DNA of 64,000 nucleotides from Pseudomonas fluorescens (GCA_902825215.1 LR782234.1:1550001-1614000); one strand, 5' to 3'; counted from the stretch's first letter, positions 25,504 to 35,406 are shown. The notes: a model not told the origin generated them from the sequence alone. Translations and numbers: made by a program.

Positions 25504-25962
25504 TCAGTTCTCCAGAACGCTGAGCAGGCCAAGGGGCAGCGGAACGTCCATCAAACGGTCGAACAGCAGATAAAGACCGATCGCCATCAGGCTGATGATC
25601 ACCACGCTCGGCAGCCAGCGGCCGCCATAGAGACGGGCCATCGGTACGCCGGTGAGGATGCTGGCGATGATGAAACCAAGCGGCTCGAAGGTGCCGGCGA
25701 ACACCAGCAACAGCACCACGCAAAGGCCGATCTTGGTCAGGCTTTCACGGTCCAGCGGCGGCTCATCCGGGTTGTGCTTGATCGGCGCCGGACGGAACAC
25801 CATGTACAGCAGCGCCAGTCCCATCAGGCCGAGCATCAGCAGCGGAAAGGCGCGCGGGCCGACCGGTTCGTAGGAAAAAGCCGCTTGGTACGGCCACGCC
25901 ATCAGTGCCAGGCCGGCGCAAGCCAGCAGCAACACCGCGGCGAAAATACGTTGAATAAGCAT
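25504..25962 (-). CDS. tctB: Tripartite tricarboxylate transporter small permease
   Basis: Small membrane subunit, 152 residues, with four hydrophobic helices (about 5-25, 33-55, 80-100 and 110-135). Typical TctB phrases are GPRAFPLLMLGLMGLALLYM and PLGFIIASILTGVPMARLYG. It lies between tctC and tctA, which sets the assignment. The start at 25962 has a GGAG-containing leader. Confidence 0.9.
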   Translation of the reverse strand: MLIQRIFAAVLLLACAGLALMAWPYQAAFSYEPVGPRAFPLLMLGLMGLALLYMVFRPAPIKHNPDEPPLDRESLTKIGLCVVLLLVFAGTFEPLGFIIASILTGVPMARLYGGRWLPSVVIISLMAIGLYLLFDRLMDVPLPLGLLSVLEN

Positions 25963-26017
25963 GGGAGCTCCTGTGCGACGTCCCCGCGAAGGAGACGCCG
26001 CCACTAGACAGAGACGA

Positions 26018-26995
26018 TCACTGGATCAGGCCGAACTCTTTGGCCAGCACTTTGTAGTCCGCGACCTGCTTCTTCACATAGGTGTCCAGCTCCGGTCCGG
26101 TCATGGCGAACGGGAACAGTTCACGCTGATCGCGCAGCTTGGCGAAATCTTCGGAAGCCAGCAGTTTGTCGAATGCGTCTTTCCACCAGGCGTAGTCTTC
26201 GTCGCTGACTTTTGGCCCGAGGTAGAAACCGCGCACCACCGGCCAGACGATGTCGTAGCCTTGCTCGCGAGCAGTCGGGATGTCCTTCATTTCCGGCTCG
26301 TCCAGACGTTTGTCAGCGAACACCGCGAGCAGTCGCATGTCGCCACTCTGGATGTGCGGCATGGAGTCGGAGATGTCGGTACTACCGACCTGGATGTGGC
26401 CACCGAGCAGTGCGGTGGCGATTTCGCCGCCGCCTTCGAGGGCGACGTAGCGCAGGTCCCGCGGGTTGATCCCGGCGGCCTTGGCGATCAATGCGGTTTG
26501 CATCCAGTCCTGGCTGCCGACAGTGCCACCGGAACCGATGACCACCGAGCCCGGATCTTTCTTCAAGGCCTGAACGAGATCGTCGAGGGTCTTGTAAGGC
26601 GAATCGCTTTTCACGGCGATGGCACCGTAACTGGTGCCGACTGCTGCCAGCCAGCGCACGTTGGTTTCATCGAAACGGCCGAATTTGCCCTGCGCCAGGT
26701 TCAACAGCGAACCGCTCGACCAGGCAACCAGCGTGCCGGCATCGGCCGGACGTTGAGCCACGACCGCGTTGTACGCCACCGCGCCGACGCCGCCGGGCAT
26801 GTAGGTCACGCGCATCGGTTTGGTCAGCAGTTTCTGATTGACCAGCGCGCTCTGCGCCAGTTTGCAGGTCAGGTCGAAACCGCCGCCCGGCGAGGCCGGA
26901 GCGATACATTCCGGGCGTTTCGGTTCGGCCATCAGCTGGCCGGCGAACAGCACGCAACTGGCGGCGAGGGCGATTTTACGCAGTGATAGGTTCAT
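26018..26995 (-). CDS. tctC: Tricarboxylate-binding periplasmic protein (Bug/TctC family)
   Basis: Periplasmic solute receptor, 325 residues. Signal peptide (LSLRKIALAASCVLFAGQLMA). The mature part has family blocks ECIAPASPGGGFDLTCKLAQ, VVIGSGGTVGSQDWMQTALI and LLAVFADKRLDEPEMKDIPT. Bug-family receptors bind carboxylates; placement after an OprD-type porin and before tctBA, with tctDE divergent, argues for citrate-type tricarboxylates. Confidence 0.92.
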   Translation of the reverse strand: MNLSLRKIALAASCVLFAGQLMAEPKRPECIAPASPGGGFDLTCKLAQSALVNQKLLTKPMRVTYMPGGVGAVAYNAVVAQRPADAGTLVAWSSGSLLNLAQGKFGRFDETNVRWLAAVGTSYGAIAVKSDSPYKTLDDLVQALKKDPGSVVIGSGGTVGSQDWMQTALIAKAAGINPRDLRYVALEGGGEIATALLGGHIQVGSTDISDSMPHIQSGDMRLLAVFADKRLDEPEMKDIPTAREQGYDIVWPVVRGFYLGPKVSDEDYAWWKDAFDKLLASEDFAKLRDQRELFPFAMTGPELDTYVKKQVADYKVLAKEFGLIQ

Positions 26996-27055
26996 TCAAG
27001 TCTCCACGGGCATTGTTGTTATTGGACGTGTCAGCAACGGGCATGACAGCGACGG

Positions 27056-28348
27056 TTACCAAAGTGCAACGCTGTAGCTCACCAGCAGGCGCACTTCGTC
27101 GGCGTCTCGAGCAGAGTAGTTGGAACGGTAAGTGGCGTTACGCAAACGCACGGCGACATCCTTCAAGGCACCGCTTTGCACGACATATTTGATTTCCGTG
27201 TTGCGCTCCCACTCTTTGCCTTCTTCGCCGCTCTTGAGCTTGATGTTGTCACCGCTCAGATAGCGGCTCATGAAGCTCAGGCCGGGAATGCCCAAGCGGG
27301 CGAAGTCGAAGTCGTAGCGTGCTTGCCACGAACGCTCCTCGGCGCCGGCAAAATCGTTGATCTGTACAAAGTTGACCAGATACGGGTCACTGCCATCGAC
27401 GTAAGGGAAAGCGCTGTCACCGGACATGTGCTGATAGCCGGCGCTGAACTTGTGACCGCTCTGCGCGTAGCTGACCAGACCGTTGAGTGAGCGGTTGTCG
27501 ATTTCACCGCCTCGAGCGGCGCCCTGGTCATCGCTGACGGCAAAACGCAGATCGGTGGCAAGGGTGCCCGGGCCCATCGGCCGCGAAGCGACCAGACCGA
27601 AGAAGTGCTGATTGTAGACTTCGTCGAGTTGGGCGAAGTGATAGCTGCCGGTGATCTTGTCGGTGAACTTGTAGTCCACGCCGCCAAAATCGAAGTGCTT
27701 GCCGGCAGCGGTGCCTGCGAAGCGGCTGTTCTTGTTGTTGAGGGCAATGTCCTCGAAATCGGTGCTGTCGCGATCCTTGGCTTTCTCCAGACGACCGCCG
27801 GTGAATGTCAGGTTCTTGATCTCTTTGGAGGTCAACAAACCGCCTTCGAAGGTTTGCGGCAGGATGCGCCCGTCATTCGGCTTGAGAATCGGCAATTCGG
27901 GAATCAGGCTACCGATTTTCAGCTCGGTCGCGGAAATCTTCACTTTGCCGGTCAGGCCGAGCTTGGAGTATTCATCGGCCGCGCGCCCGTCGTCGTGCGT
28001 CGGCAGCAGGCCGGTGCCGGTGCGGTCCGGGCTTGAATCGAGTTTGACGCCGAGCATGCCTAACGCATCGACACCGAACCCCACGGTGCCGTCGGTGTAT
28101 CCCGATTGCAGATTGAGCATGAAGCCTTGAGCCCATTCGTCACGCTTGGATTGCTGTGCGCTGGTGCCATCGCGAAAGTCGCGGTTGAAATACATGTTGC
28201 GGGTTTCGAAAGTGGCGCTGCTGTCTTCAATGAAGTCGGCAAAACTCAGCGGCGAAAAACCGGCAAGCGCGGCGGCACTGGCGAGGGCGGTGTGGCTGAA
28301 ACGAGAAGGGCGGACAGGCACAAGGGCCTTGGTCTGCATGGACGACAT
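27056..28348 (-). CDS. opdH: OprD-family outer-membrane porin, OpdH-like
   Basis: Outer-membrane porin of 430 residues for uptake of small carboxylates. Signal peptide ends near LSFADFIEDS. Hallmarks: an early FETRNMYFNRDFRD, repeated amphipathic beta strands and a C-terminal aromatic ending (SYSVALW). In P. aeruginosa the same order opdH-tctC-tctB-tctA beside tctDE serves tricarboxylate uptake, so OpdH is the best name. ATG 28348 is selected by the signal peptide; a longer upstream frame would only add a non-matching extension. Confidence 0.88.
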   Translation of the reverse strand: MSSMQTKALVPVRPSRFSHTALASAAALAGFSPLSFADFIEDSSATFETRNMYFNRDFRDGTSAQQSKRDEWAQGFMLNLQSGYTDGTVGFGVDALGMLGVKLDSSPDRTGTGLLPTHDDGRAADEYSKLGLTGKVKISATELKIGSLIPELPILKPNDGRILPQTFEGGLLTSKEIKNLTFTGGRLEKAKDRDSTDFEDIALNNKNSRFAGTAAGKHFDFGGVDYKFTDKITGSYHFAQLDEVYNQHFFGLVASRPMGPGTLATDLRFAVSDDQGAARGGEIDNRSLNGLVSYAQSGHKFSAGYQHMSGDSAFPYVDGSDPYLVNFVQINDFAGAEERSWQARYDFDFARLGIPGLSFMSRYLSGDNIKLKSGEEGKEWERNTEIKYVVQSGALKDVAVRLRNATYRSNYSARDADEVRLLVSYSVALW

Positions 28349-28583
28349 GCGGGTTACTCCGTTTATTGTTCTTATTGGTAGAAAACGCTTCGTGGCGTTT
28401 TTCTTTGCGCTGTGTGGCATCAGCGACGGCAGTGGGAACTGTCCGTGGGCCGACTCTAACGGGCTAACCTTTCACTAACCTTTCAACTGACTTTCACGGT
28501 TTTCGGGCTTCACAGCGACGGTTGCGGCTGTAAACTCCGCGGCAAAGCGTGGCGCCGGCCATCCCTGAACGAGGTAATAATCC
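28349..28583. promoter_or_regulatory. Divergent opdH / tctD promoter region
   Basis: 235 bases separating the two divergent units. It contains three CTTTCA repeats spaced exactly 11 bp at 28469, 28480 and 28491, the pattern expected for tandem binding of an OmpR-type regulator such as TctD. Confidence 0.7.
28469..28496. promoter_or_regulatory. CTTTCA x3, 11-bp phased repeats (candidate TctD site)
   Basis: CTTTCA at 28469-28474, 28480-28485 and 28491-28496, separated by CTAAC and ACTGA. A one-turn period fits head-to-tail dimers of OmpR/PhoB-type response regulators. Binding is inferred. Confidence 0.65.
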
Positions 28584-29255
28584 ATGCGTGTTCTGCTCGT
28601 CGAAGACCATCTGCAATTGGCCGAAAGCGTCGCCCAGGCGCTCAAGAGCACCGGCCTGACTGTGGATGTGTTGCACGATGGCGTAGCCGCCGACCTGGCG
28701 CTCGGCAGCGAGGAGTACGCCGTGGCGATTCTCGACGTCGGCCTGCCGCGCATGGACGGTTTCGAGGTGTTGGCGCGGCTGCGCGCCCGTGGCAAAAACG
28801 TACCGGTGCTGATGCTGACCGCGCGCAGCGATGTGAAGGACCGCGTGCATGGCCTCAATCTGGGGGCCGACGATTATCTCGCCAAGCCATTCGAATTGAC
28901 GGAACTCGAAGCCAGGGTCAAGGCCCTGCTGCGCCGCAGTGTGCTTGGCGGCGAGCGCCAGCAGCGCTGCGGCGTGCTGGCCTACGATCTCGATACCCGG
29001 CGTTTCACCCTTGGCGAAGAATTGCTGACCCTGACCTCCCGCGAACAAGCCGTTCTCGAAGCGCTGATTGCCCGTCCTGGCCGGGTGATGAGCAAGGAAC
29101 AGCTGGCTGCGCAAGTGTTCGGCCTCGACGAAGAAGCCAGCCCCGACGCCATCGAAATCTACGTGCACCGCTTGCGCAAGAAGCTCGACGGCCAGCCGGT
29201 GGCGATCGTGACCTTCCGCGGCCTCGGCTATCTGCTGGAAAGCCGCGATGCATAA
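28584..29255 (+). CDS. tctD: Response regulator TctD
   Basis: OmpR-type response regulator, 223 residues, controlling tricarboxylate uptake. The receiver domain (1-115) has acidic pocket ED at 7-8, phospho-acceptor Asp51 (ILDVGLPRMDG) and the conserved Lys in YLAKPFE. The winged-helix output domain (about 125-220) ends in IEIYVHRLRKKLDG and TFRGLGYLL. It is divergent from the porin-transporter operon and overlaps tctE by 8 nt (ATGCATAA). Confidence 0.93.
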   Translation: MRVLLVEDHLQLAESVAQALKSTGLTVDVLHDGVAADLALGSEEYAVAILDVGLPRMDGFEVLARLRARGKNVPVLMLTARSDVKDRVHGLNLGADDYLAKPFELTELEARVKALLRRSVLGGERQQRCGVLAYDLDTRRFTLGEELLTLTSREQAVLEALIARPGRVMSKEQLAAQVFGLDEEASPDAIEIYVHRLRKKLDGQPVAIVTFRGLGYLLESRDA

Positions 29256-30633
29256 GCCCAGCAGCCTGCGCTGGCGGTTGTTGTGGAACCTCGCCGTGTT
29301 GCTGGTGGTGTTGATGCTCGCCAGCGGCTTGAGCGCTTACTGGAATGGCCGCGAAGCCGCCGACACCGCCTATGACCGCACCCTGCTGGCCTCGGCGCGG
29401 ACCATTGCCGCCGGTCTGTCGCAGCGCGATGGCAGTCTCAGTGCCGATGTGCCCTATGTCGCCCTGGACACCTTCGCCTACGACAGCGCCGGGCGCATTT
29501 ATTACCAGGTCAACGACATCCACCAGAAGCTGATTTCCGGCTACGAAAATCTGCCCGGCCCACCGCCCGGCACGCCACGCACCGACAGCTACCCGGCGCT
29601 GGCGCGCTTCTATAACGCCACTTACAACGGCCAGAACGTGCGCGTGGTCAGTCTGCTCAAGGCCGTGTCCGAGCCGAACATGAACGGCATGGCGGAAATC
29701 CGCGTCGCTGAAACCGACGAGGCACGGGTCAGCATGGCGCGCAGTCTGGCGGCTGACACCTTGCTGCGCCTGGGCATGCTGGCGATTGGTGCGCTGCTGA
29801 TGGTCTGGTTTGCGGTCAGCGCAGCCTTACGCCCGCTGGAGCGTTTGCGCACCGCCGTGGAAGAACGTCAACCCGACGACCTGCGCCCGCTGCCACTGGT
29901 GGAAGTTCAGCATGAACTGGGCCCGTTGGTGCGCGGCCTCAACCACTTCACCGAGCGCCTGCGCGCGCAATTCGAGCGGCAGGCGCAGTTCATTGCCGAC
30001 GCTGCCCACGAACTGCGCACCCCGTTGGCGGCGCTCAAGGCACGGCTCGAATTGGGACTGCGCTCGTCCGAGCCGCAGGTCTGGCGCGATACCCTGGAAT
30101 CCTCCGCACAGGGCACCGATCGCCTGACCCATCTGGCCAATCAGCTGCTATCGCTGGCTCGCGTCGAAAATGGCGCCCGGGCGATTGCCGAGGGCGGCGC
30201 ACAATTACTTGATCTAAGCCAACTGGCGCGCGAACTGGGGATGGCCATGGCGCCATTGGCGCACAAGCGCGGCGTGGCATTGGCGCTGGAGGCAGATGAG
30301 CCCGTGTGGTTGCGCGGCGAGCCGACGTTGCTCAACGAGTTGCTGAGCAATCTGGTCGACAATGCTCTGGCGCATACACCGCCCGGCGGCAACGTGATCT
30401 TGCGGGTCACTGCCCCGGCGGTGCTTGAGGTTGAGGATGACGGGCCCGGCATTCCGCTGGAGGAGCGAGATCGGGTATTCGAGCGCTTTTACCGGCGCAA
30501 TCAGCAAGTAGCAGGTTCCGGGCTGGGACTGGCGATTGTCGGCGAGATCTGCCGCGCGCACCTGGCGCAAATCAGCCTGCACGATGGCGAGCAGGCGGGG
30601 TTGAAGGTGCGGGTGAGTTTTATTGCCGGGTGA
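29248..30633 (+). CDS. tctE: Sensor histidine kinase TctE
   Basis: Inner-membrane sensor kinase, 461 residues, partner of TctD. First helix about 10-31, periplasmic sensor about 32-170, second helix about 172-195, HAMP-like linker, then a HisKA box DAAHELRTPLAALKARLELG with the phospho-accepting His. The N box is NLVDNALAHTPPGG, the G1 box VEDDGPGIP and the G2 box GSGLGLAIV. The sensor presumably detects citrate or related acids directly or through TctC; this is family knowledge. Confidence 0.93.
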   Translation: MHKPSSLRWRLLWNLAVLLVVLMLASGLSAYWNGREAADTAYDRTLLASARTIAAGLSQRDGSLSADVPYVALDTFAYDSAGRIYYQVNDIHQKLISGYENLPGPPPGTPRTDSYPALARFYNATYNGQNVRVVSLLKAVSEPNMNGMAEIRVAETDEARVSMARSLAADTLLRLGMLAIGALLMVWFAVSAALRPLERLRTAVEERQPDDLRPLPLVEVQHELGPLVRGLNHFTERLRAQFERQAQFIADAAHELRTPLAALKARLELGLRSSEPQVWRDTLESSAQGTDRLTHLANQLLSLARVENGARAIAEGGAQLLDLSQLARELGMAMAPLAHKRGVALALEADEPVWLRGEPTLLNELLSNLVDNALAHTPPGGNVILRVTAPAVLEVEDDGPGIPLEERDRVFERFYRRNQQVAGSGLGLAIVGEICRAHLAQISLHDGEQAGLKVRVSFIAG

Positions 30634-30677
30634 CAGGCGGTGACTTTGCCGAAGTCATCGCCAGTCACCTTGGCGGA

Positions 30678-31499
30678 TCAGTAAAACATCGTCCGCGACT
30701 CTTCCAGATCCGCGCACAGCGCCTCGTTCTCCGGATCGATCCCGAGCTTCCTGAATGCCGGAACGCTCAGCGGATCGATGCGCGCGAACGGATGCTCAGT
30801 ATCCTTGTGGCAATAGAGACTGGCCACCTGCACCACATCAACATAATCGATGTCGGCCGAGTCGCGTTTGAAGTCCTGGTACAGCCCTGGCAACGCCACC
30901 AATCTTTCGGGAAATTCCCACACCCGTAACAGCTTGTCGCCAAGCAGCGGATGGATTCGGTCGATCACATGATTGAGGCTGACCGGGTCCGACAGCAGCT
31001 CATAGTGATCCTCGGCGTAGGTCAGAATCGGCAGCACGCCGATCTGGTGCACCAGCCCGCCCAGCGCGGCCTGATCAGGCTTGAGGGTGGTGTAACGGCG
31101 ACACAGCGCGTAGCTGACCCCGGCAATCTCCAGGCTCTTGCGCCAGACTTCACGCATTTTCTGCTCGACCACTTCGGAGCGGGCATGAAAGATCTGCTCC
31201 ATCACCAGACCGATCGCCAGGTTGCTGCTGTAATTAATGCCCAGGCGGGTGATCGCGGTGTGCAGGTCGGTCACTTCCTGGGCGGCGCGCAGCAGGGGGC
31301 TGTTGACCACTTTGATCAGGCGCGCGGACAGCGCCGTATCGCGGCCGATCATCTTGCCCAGGTCGCTGACGCTGATTTCCGGGTCTTCAGCGGCCTTGCG
31401 AATCTGCAGGGCCACTTCCGGTAGCGTGGGCAGAACCAGGTCATCGTTATCGATGGCCGCAACCAAATCCGTTTGGACTTTTTCTGCCAGTTCGCTCAT
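30678..31499 (-). CDS. HDOD domain protein
   Basis: A 273-residue cytosolic signalling protein. The HDOD domain covers about residues 20-215, beginning LPTLPEVALQIRKAAEDPEIS and containing VNSPLLRAAQEVTDLHTAITRLG. The HD metal ligands are not clearly conserved (GGLVHQIGVLPIL stands where an HD pair would be), as usual in this domain. Members act in signalling and stress control, often without an identified activity. It is convergent with tctE and cotranscribed after ygfZ (35-base gap). Confidence 0.85.
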   Translation of the reverse strand: MSELAEKVQTDLVAAIDNDDLVLPTLPEVALQIRKAAEDPEISVSDLGKMIGRDTALSARLIKVVNSPLLRAAQEVTDLHTAITRLGINYSSNLAIGLVMEQIFHARSEVVEQKMREVWRKSLEIAGVSYALCRRYTTLKPDQAALGGLVHQIGVLPILTYAEDHYELLSDPVSLNHVIDRIHPLLGDKLLRVWEFPERLVALPGLYQDFKRDSADIDYVDVVQVASLYCHKDTEHPFARIDPLSVPAFRKLGIDPENEALCADLEESRTMFY

Positions 31500-31534
31500 T
31501 TAAACTCTCTAGGGTGTTGCGACAAATGCTGCGA

Positions 31535-32479
31535 TCAGCGCTGGATTTCGCGGTCGCGATCCAGTTCGTAAGGCAGGTCGAGCACATGCAGCGTCGGGCC
31601 TTCGAGAGTGCCCAGATGCAGATCACCGGCTTCGGCAGCTTCGGCCTGCAATACCGCCAGGAGTTCAATGTTCTGGCCGGCATCGACGGCGGCCAGTACC
31701 ACCTCGCCGATCGAGCTGTTGTGGCTGGGGGCGAATAACGCCGTGCCAGGCTCCGGCAGGTGCGTGCCGACGAGGCTCAGGCGGTACAGACGACGCTTGA
31801 GTTTGCCCAGGTACTGCATGCGCGCGACGATTTCCTGGCCGGTGTAGCAGCCTTTCTTGAAACTCACGCCGCCAACGGCTTGCAGATTGAGCATCTGCGG
31901 GATGAACAGCTCGCGCGTGGTCGGCATGACCTGGCCGATGCCTGCGCGGATCTGCCCCAGCAACCACTGATTCAGCTCGGCTTCGGGCAACGTTGCGGCC
32001 AGCCTGGCTTTGATTGCGTCGGCCTGATCGGCCGGCACCCAGAGTTCGGCACGCTGTGGCGAAACGCGTATGGCGATCAGCGCTTCGTTGCGCACGACGC
32101 TGTCGGTTTCAGCCGGCAGGTCCAGGCCCAGGTCGCTCAGGGCTGCATCGCCGTGATCAACGCCGAAGCGCGCCCAGGCGGCGCTTTCATCGGTCAGCTT
32201 CGATTTGGAGAACACTGCGTATTTTTTCAGGTCAGCCAGCTGCGGCTCCAGCAGTTCGCTGGCCATCGCCATCAGCACGCCGTCGCCTTCGAGCAGAATG
32301 CGGAAGCTCGACTGCATCCGGCCTTTCTGTGTGCACCGGGCGCCGAGGCTGGCGCGGCTGTCGCTCAGGTAATTGATATTGCAGGTCAACTGGCCTTGCA
32401 GGAATTTTCCGGCATCCGCGCCGCGAACCGCGAGAACGCCTTCATGAGACAGGGTGCAGAAAAAAGCAGAATCGGCCAT
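31535..32479 (-). CDS. ygfZ: Folate-binding protein YgfZ
   Basis: Tetrahydrofolate-dependent protein supporting Fe-S cluster enzymes; 314 residues. The signature KGCYTGQEIVARMQY with the redox Cys lies at about residues 208-222, and the N-terminal FLQGQLTCNINYLSD is the GcvT-like folate domain. It is divergent from sdhE, a common pairing in gammaproteobacteria that links Fe-S and flavin maturation of succinate dehydrogenase. Confidence 0.92.
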   Translation of the reverse strand: MADSAFFCTLSHEGVLAVRGADAGKFLQGQLTCNINYLSDSRASLGARCTQKGRMQSSFRILLEGDGVLMAMASELLEPQLADLKKYAVFSKSKLTDESAAWARFGVDHGDAALSDLGLDLPAETDSVVRNEALIAIRVSPQRAELWVPADQADAIKARLAATLPEAELNQWLLGQIRAGIGQVMPTTRELFIPQMLNLQAVGGVSFKKGCYTGQEIVARMQYLGKLKRRLYRLSLVGTHLPEPGTALFAPSHNSSIGEVVLAAVDAGQNIELLAVLQAEAAEAGDLHLGTLEGPTLHVLDLPYELDRDREIQR

Positions 32480-32629
32480 GGGTCATCGCAGGGTAAATAG
32501 ACTGGGGCACATCATAAGGGCGCGTTGGTGAAATGGGTAGTTGATAAAGGATCGGTGGTGCCCGACCAAAGCCGACTGTGCGACCCGTCCGGGGCCTGTA
32601 TACTTGCCGCCAAATTCGAGGAGGGCTCC

Positions 32630-32884
32630 ATGGTCGAACAAGTTGAACTGAATCGCCTCTTTTGGCACAGCCGTCGCGGCATGCTTGAGCTTGACGTGCT
32701 GCTGGTGCCGTTCGTGCAGGAGGTGTACGCGACATTGAATCAGGTGGACCGCGATTTGTATGTCCGTCTGTTGACGTGTGAGGATCAGGACATGTTCGGC
32801 TGGTTCATGGAACGCAGCGAGTCGGAAGATCCGGAGCTGCAGCGCATGGTCCGGATGATCCTGGATCGTGTCCAGCCCAAGTAA
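32630..32884 (+). CDS. sdhE: FAD assembly factor SdhE
   Basis: An 84-residue factor promoting covalent FAD attachment to the SdhA subunit. The conserved RRGMLELD motif at about residues 14-21 and the acidic helix [11 protein letters not shown] identify it. ATG 32630 is chosen because it starts the family-length protein after a GAGGAGG ribosome-binding site; a longer frame from 32525 is not conserved. It overlaps ygfX by 17 nt. Confidence 0.92.
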   Translation: MVEQVELNRLFWHSRRGMLELDVLLVPFVQEVYATLNQVDRDLYVRLLTCEDQDMFGWFMERSESEDPELQRMVRMILDRVQPK

Positions 32885-33320
32885 TACGTTCGAATGCCGC
32901 TGGCATGCCTCACGGCACTTGCTGGCGGCGTATCTGATGGCCCAGGCGTTCGCCCTGGGCGCGTTGTTTCTCTTTTCGATTCCCGTGTGGGCCAGCCTGC
33001 TCGCGGCTTTCGGCTGCCTGCTGCACGGTTTTCGGGTGCTGCCACGGCAGATTCTGCTCAGCCATCCAGAGGCATTTTGTGGCCTGCGCCGCGACGCCGA
33101 TGGCTGGCAGGTCTGGAATCAGGCGGATGGCTGGCAAGCGGTGCAGTTGTGCCGCGACAGTCTGGCGCTGCCGCTGATCGTGGTGCTGCGGTTTCGCTTG
33201 CGGGGTGAGTGGCAGGTCAGGTCGATCTGCGTGCCACGCGACGCGCAGACGGCCGATGTGCATCGGCGCCTGCGCGTACGGCTCAAGTTCAGCCGACGTA
33301 GGTGGGCGGCACCAGAATAG
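32868..33320 (+). CDS. YgfX family inner-membrane protein
   Basis: 150 residues, starting with GTG inside the end of sdhE. Two adjacent hydrophobic helices near the N-terminus (about residues 18-37 and 38-56) are followed by a soluble beta-rich domain ending in basic residues. Position after sdhE and size match YgfX/CptA, once proposed as a toxin or cell-division regulator in E. coli but still uncertain. The end is convergent with nadB, overlapping it by 32 nt. Confidence 0.78.
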   Translation: MSSPSNTFECRWHASRHLLAAYLMAQAFALGALFLFSIPVWASLLAAFGCLLHGFRVLPRQILLSHPEAFCGLRRDADGWQVWNQADGWQAVQLCRDSLALPLIVVLRFRLRGEWQVRSICVPRDAQTADVHRRLRVRLKFSRRRWAAPE

Positions 33321-34905
33321 TGTCGAGCGCCTCGGGCAGCATCTGCGGATAATCGAGGGTGTAATGCAGGCCGCGGCTTTCCTTGCGTTCCATGGCCGAG
33401 CTGATCATCAGTTCAGCGACTTGCGCCAGATTGCGCAGTTCGATCAGGTCGCGGCTGACTTTGTAGTTGCTATAGAACTCGTCAATCTCGTCGAGCAACA
33501 ACCGCACGCGGTGCTGCGCCCGTTGCAGACGTTTGTTGGTGCGCACGATGCCGACGTAGTCCCACATGAACCGGCGCAGTTCATCCCAGTTGTGCGCAAT
33601 GATCACGTCTTCGTCGGAGTCGGTGACCTGACTGGCGTCCCAAGCGGGCAGGGCGTTTGGAGCGGTAACATTGCCCAGTTGCGCGAGAATGTCTGCCGCC
33701 GCCGAGCGTGCGTAGACGAAACACTCCAGCAGCGAGTTGCTGGCCATGCGGTTGGCGCCATGCAGCCCGGTGAAACTGGTTTCGCCGATGGCATACAGGC
33801 CCGGCACGTCGGTGCGGCCGTTATGATCGACCATTACGCCGCCGCACGTGTAGTGCGCGGCAGGGACCACCGGAATTGGCTGTTTGGTGATGTCGATGCC
33901 GAAGCCGAGGCAACGCTCATAAACCGTCGGGAAGTGACTTTTTACGAACGCTTCGGGTTTGTGGCTGATATCAAGATAAACGCAATCGACGCCCAGGCGC
34001 TTCATTTCGTGGTCGATGGCCCGGGCCACGATGTCCCGCGGCGCCAGCTCGGCGCGCGGGTCGAAACGCTGCATGAAGCGTTCACCATTGGGCAGCTTCA
34101 AATGTGCGCCTTCACCGCGCAGGGCTTCGGTAATCAGAAAACTCTTGGCTTGCGGGTGATACAGGCAAGTGGGGTGAAACTGATTGAATTCCAGATTCGC
34201 CACGCGGCACCCCGAACGCCAGGCCATCGCGATGCCATCTCCGCACGCGCCGTCGGGGTTGCTGGTATAGAGATAAACCTTGGCGGCGCCACCGGTAGCC
34301 AGAATCACGAAACGTGCGCCATAAGTGTCGACTTCGCCGGTTTTGCGATTGAGCACATAAGCGCCGAGGCAGCGCTCGCCTTGCATGCCCAAACGGCGCT
34401 CGGTGATCAGATCGACAGCGACGCGCTGTTCCTGTAGATCGATGTTCGGACGCTGTCTGGCCTGGGCCAGCAAGGTCTTGAAAATCGCCGCGCCCGTGGC
34501 ATCGGCGGCGTGGATGATGCGCCGGTGGCTGTGGCCACCTTCGCGGGTCAAATGGAATTCGAATCCGCCGTCTTCGGTCCCCGACTGATCATCACGAGTG
34601 AATGGCACCCCTTGATCGATCAACCACTGGATGGCTTCGCGACTGTGTTCGACCGTGAAGCGCACGGCATCCTCATGGCAGAGGCCGCCACCGGCGTTGA
34701 GGGTGTCGTCAACATGGGATTCGACCGTGTCAGTGTCGTCGAGCACCGCGGCGACGCCACCTTGTGCCCAGAACGTCGAGCCGTTGGCCAGATCGCCTTT
34801 GCTCAGTACGGCAATGCGCAAATGACCGGGCAAGGTCAGTGCGAGACTCAAACCGGCAGCGCCGCTGCCAATGACCAGAACATCGTGTTGGAACTGTTGG
34901 CTCAT
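33289..34905 (-). CDS. nadB: L-aspartate oxidase
   Basis: Flavoenzyme oxidising L-aspartate to iminoaspartate, first step of de novo NAD synthesis; 538 residues. FAD-binding [13 protein letters not shown] at the N-terminus, the [13 protein letters not shown] [12 protein letters not shown], active-site HFHPTC-like [12 protein letters not shown], and C-terminal [26 protein letters not shown] with its Arg and His residues. ATG 34905 is chosen because [13 protein letters not shown] is the natural N-terminus; the frame upstream reads through the promoter region. Confidence 0.95.
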   Translation of the reverse strand: MSQQFQHDVLVIGSGAAGLSLALTLPGHLRIAVLSKGDLANGSTFWAQGGVAAVLDDTDTVESHVDDTLNAGGGLCHEDAVRFTVEHSREAIQWLIDQGVPFTRDDQSGTEDGGFEFHLTREGGHSHRRIIHAADATGAAIFKTLLAQARQRPNIDLQEQRVAVDLITERRLGMQGERCLGAYVLNRKTGEVDTYGARFVILATGGAAKVYLYTSNPDGACGDGIAMAWRSGCRVANLEFNQFHPTCLYHPQAKSFLITEALRGEGAHLKLPNGERFMQRFDPRAELAPRDIVARAIDHEMKRLGVDCVYLDISHKPEAFVKSHFPTVYERCLGFGIDITKQPIPVVPAAHYTCGGVMVDHNGRTDVPGLYAIGETSFTGLHGANRMASNSLLECFVYARSAAADILAQLGNVTAPNALPAWDASQVTDSDEDVIIAHNWDELRRFMWDYVGIVRTNKRLQRAQHRVRLLLDEIDEFYSNYKVSRDLIELRNLAQVAELMISSAMERKESRGLHYTLDYPQMLPEALDTILVPPTYVG

Positions 34906-35184
34906 TTCAGGATTCCGCTCAAAGCGACCCGGGTCGGGGTTGGCGCAAGACAGCTGGGATCGGCGAGTCAAGACAGCCACACAGCCCACTAGTATATAGA
35001 GGGGTGGGACGGCACAATAGCCGGGCCGGTATGGCATTGTGAAACTACTGTGACGGCAAAAACCGCGCGCTTCGTCGGAAGTTTTTTTCACCCCTGGAGG
35101 GGGAAGGTGACTGTATCGGCGCTGAAACACGGTTTTTCTACGCAGTGTTGCCCAATGTCGGTTGGTAATGGCTATAAATAATTG

Positions 35185-35212
35185 GAACTTTTGCCAAAGG
35201 CCCAAGATCAAT
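35185..35212 (+). promoter_or_regulatory. AlgU/RpoE-type promoter candidate (distal)
   Basis: GAACTT at 35185-35190, 17 bases, then TCAAT at 35208-35212. The -35 matches the AlgU consensus exactly; the -10 is partial. It is about 255 bases upstream of the algU start. Confidence 0.5.
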
Positions 35213-35379
35213 AGTCGGTGCCAGAGATAAGGGACAGTGTCGGCTTTCAGTGTGCAATCTGCGGTTGGATTGCGGTCCGCGAAACCGATGACAAGATTAT
35301 TCGCGCAGCCGGTTCATCCCGCGCTGCGTTTTTCGTGCGTGTCAAATCAGAGCCCGCAGGAAACTTGCTTGGAGGGGGA

Positions 35380-35406
35380 GAACTTTTGCGAAAAGCCCGA
35401 GTCTAT
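35380..35406 (+). promoter_or_regulatory. AlgU/RpoE-type autoregulatory promoter (proximal)
   Basis: GAACTT at 35380-35385, 16 bases, TCTAT at 35402-35406. Spacing and both hexamers fit the AlgU consensus GAACTT-N16/17-TCTGA well. It lies 60 bases upstream of the algU ATG, as for the known self-activated algU promoter of P. aeruginosa. Confidence 0.7.

Noticed and set aside
23772..25523. 583-codon plus-strand open frame opposite tctA
   Set aside because: Shadow of the well-matched TctA permease.
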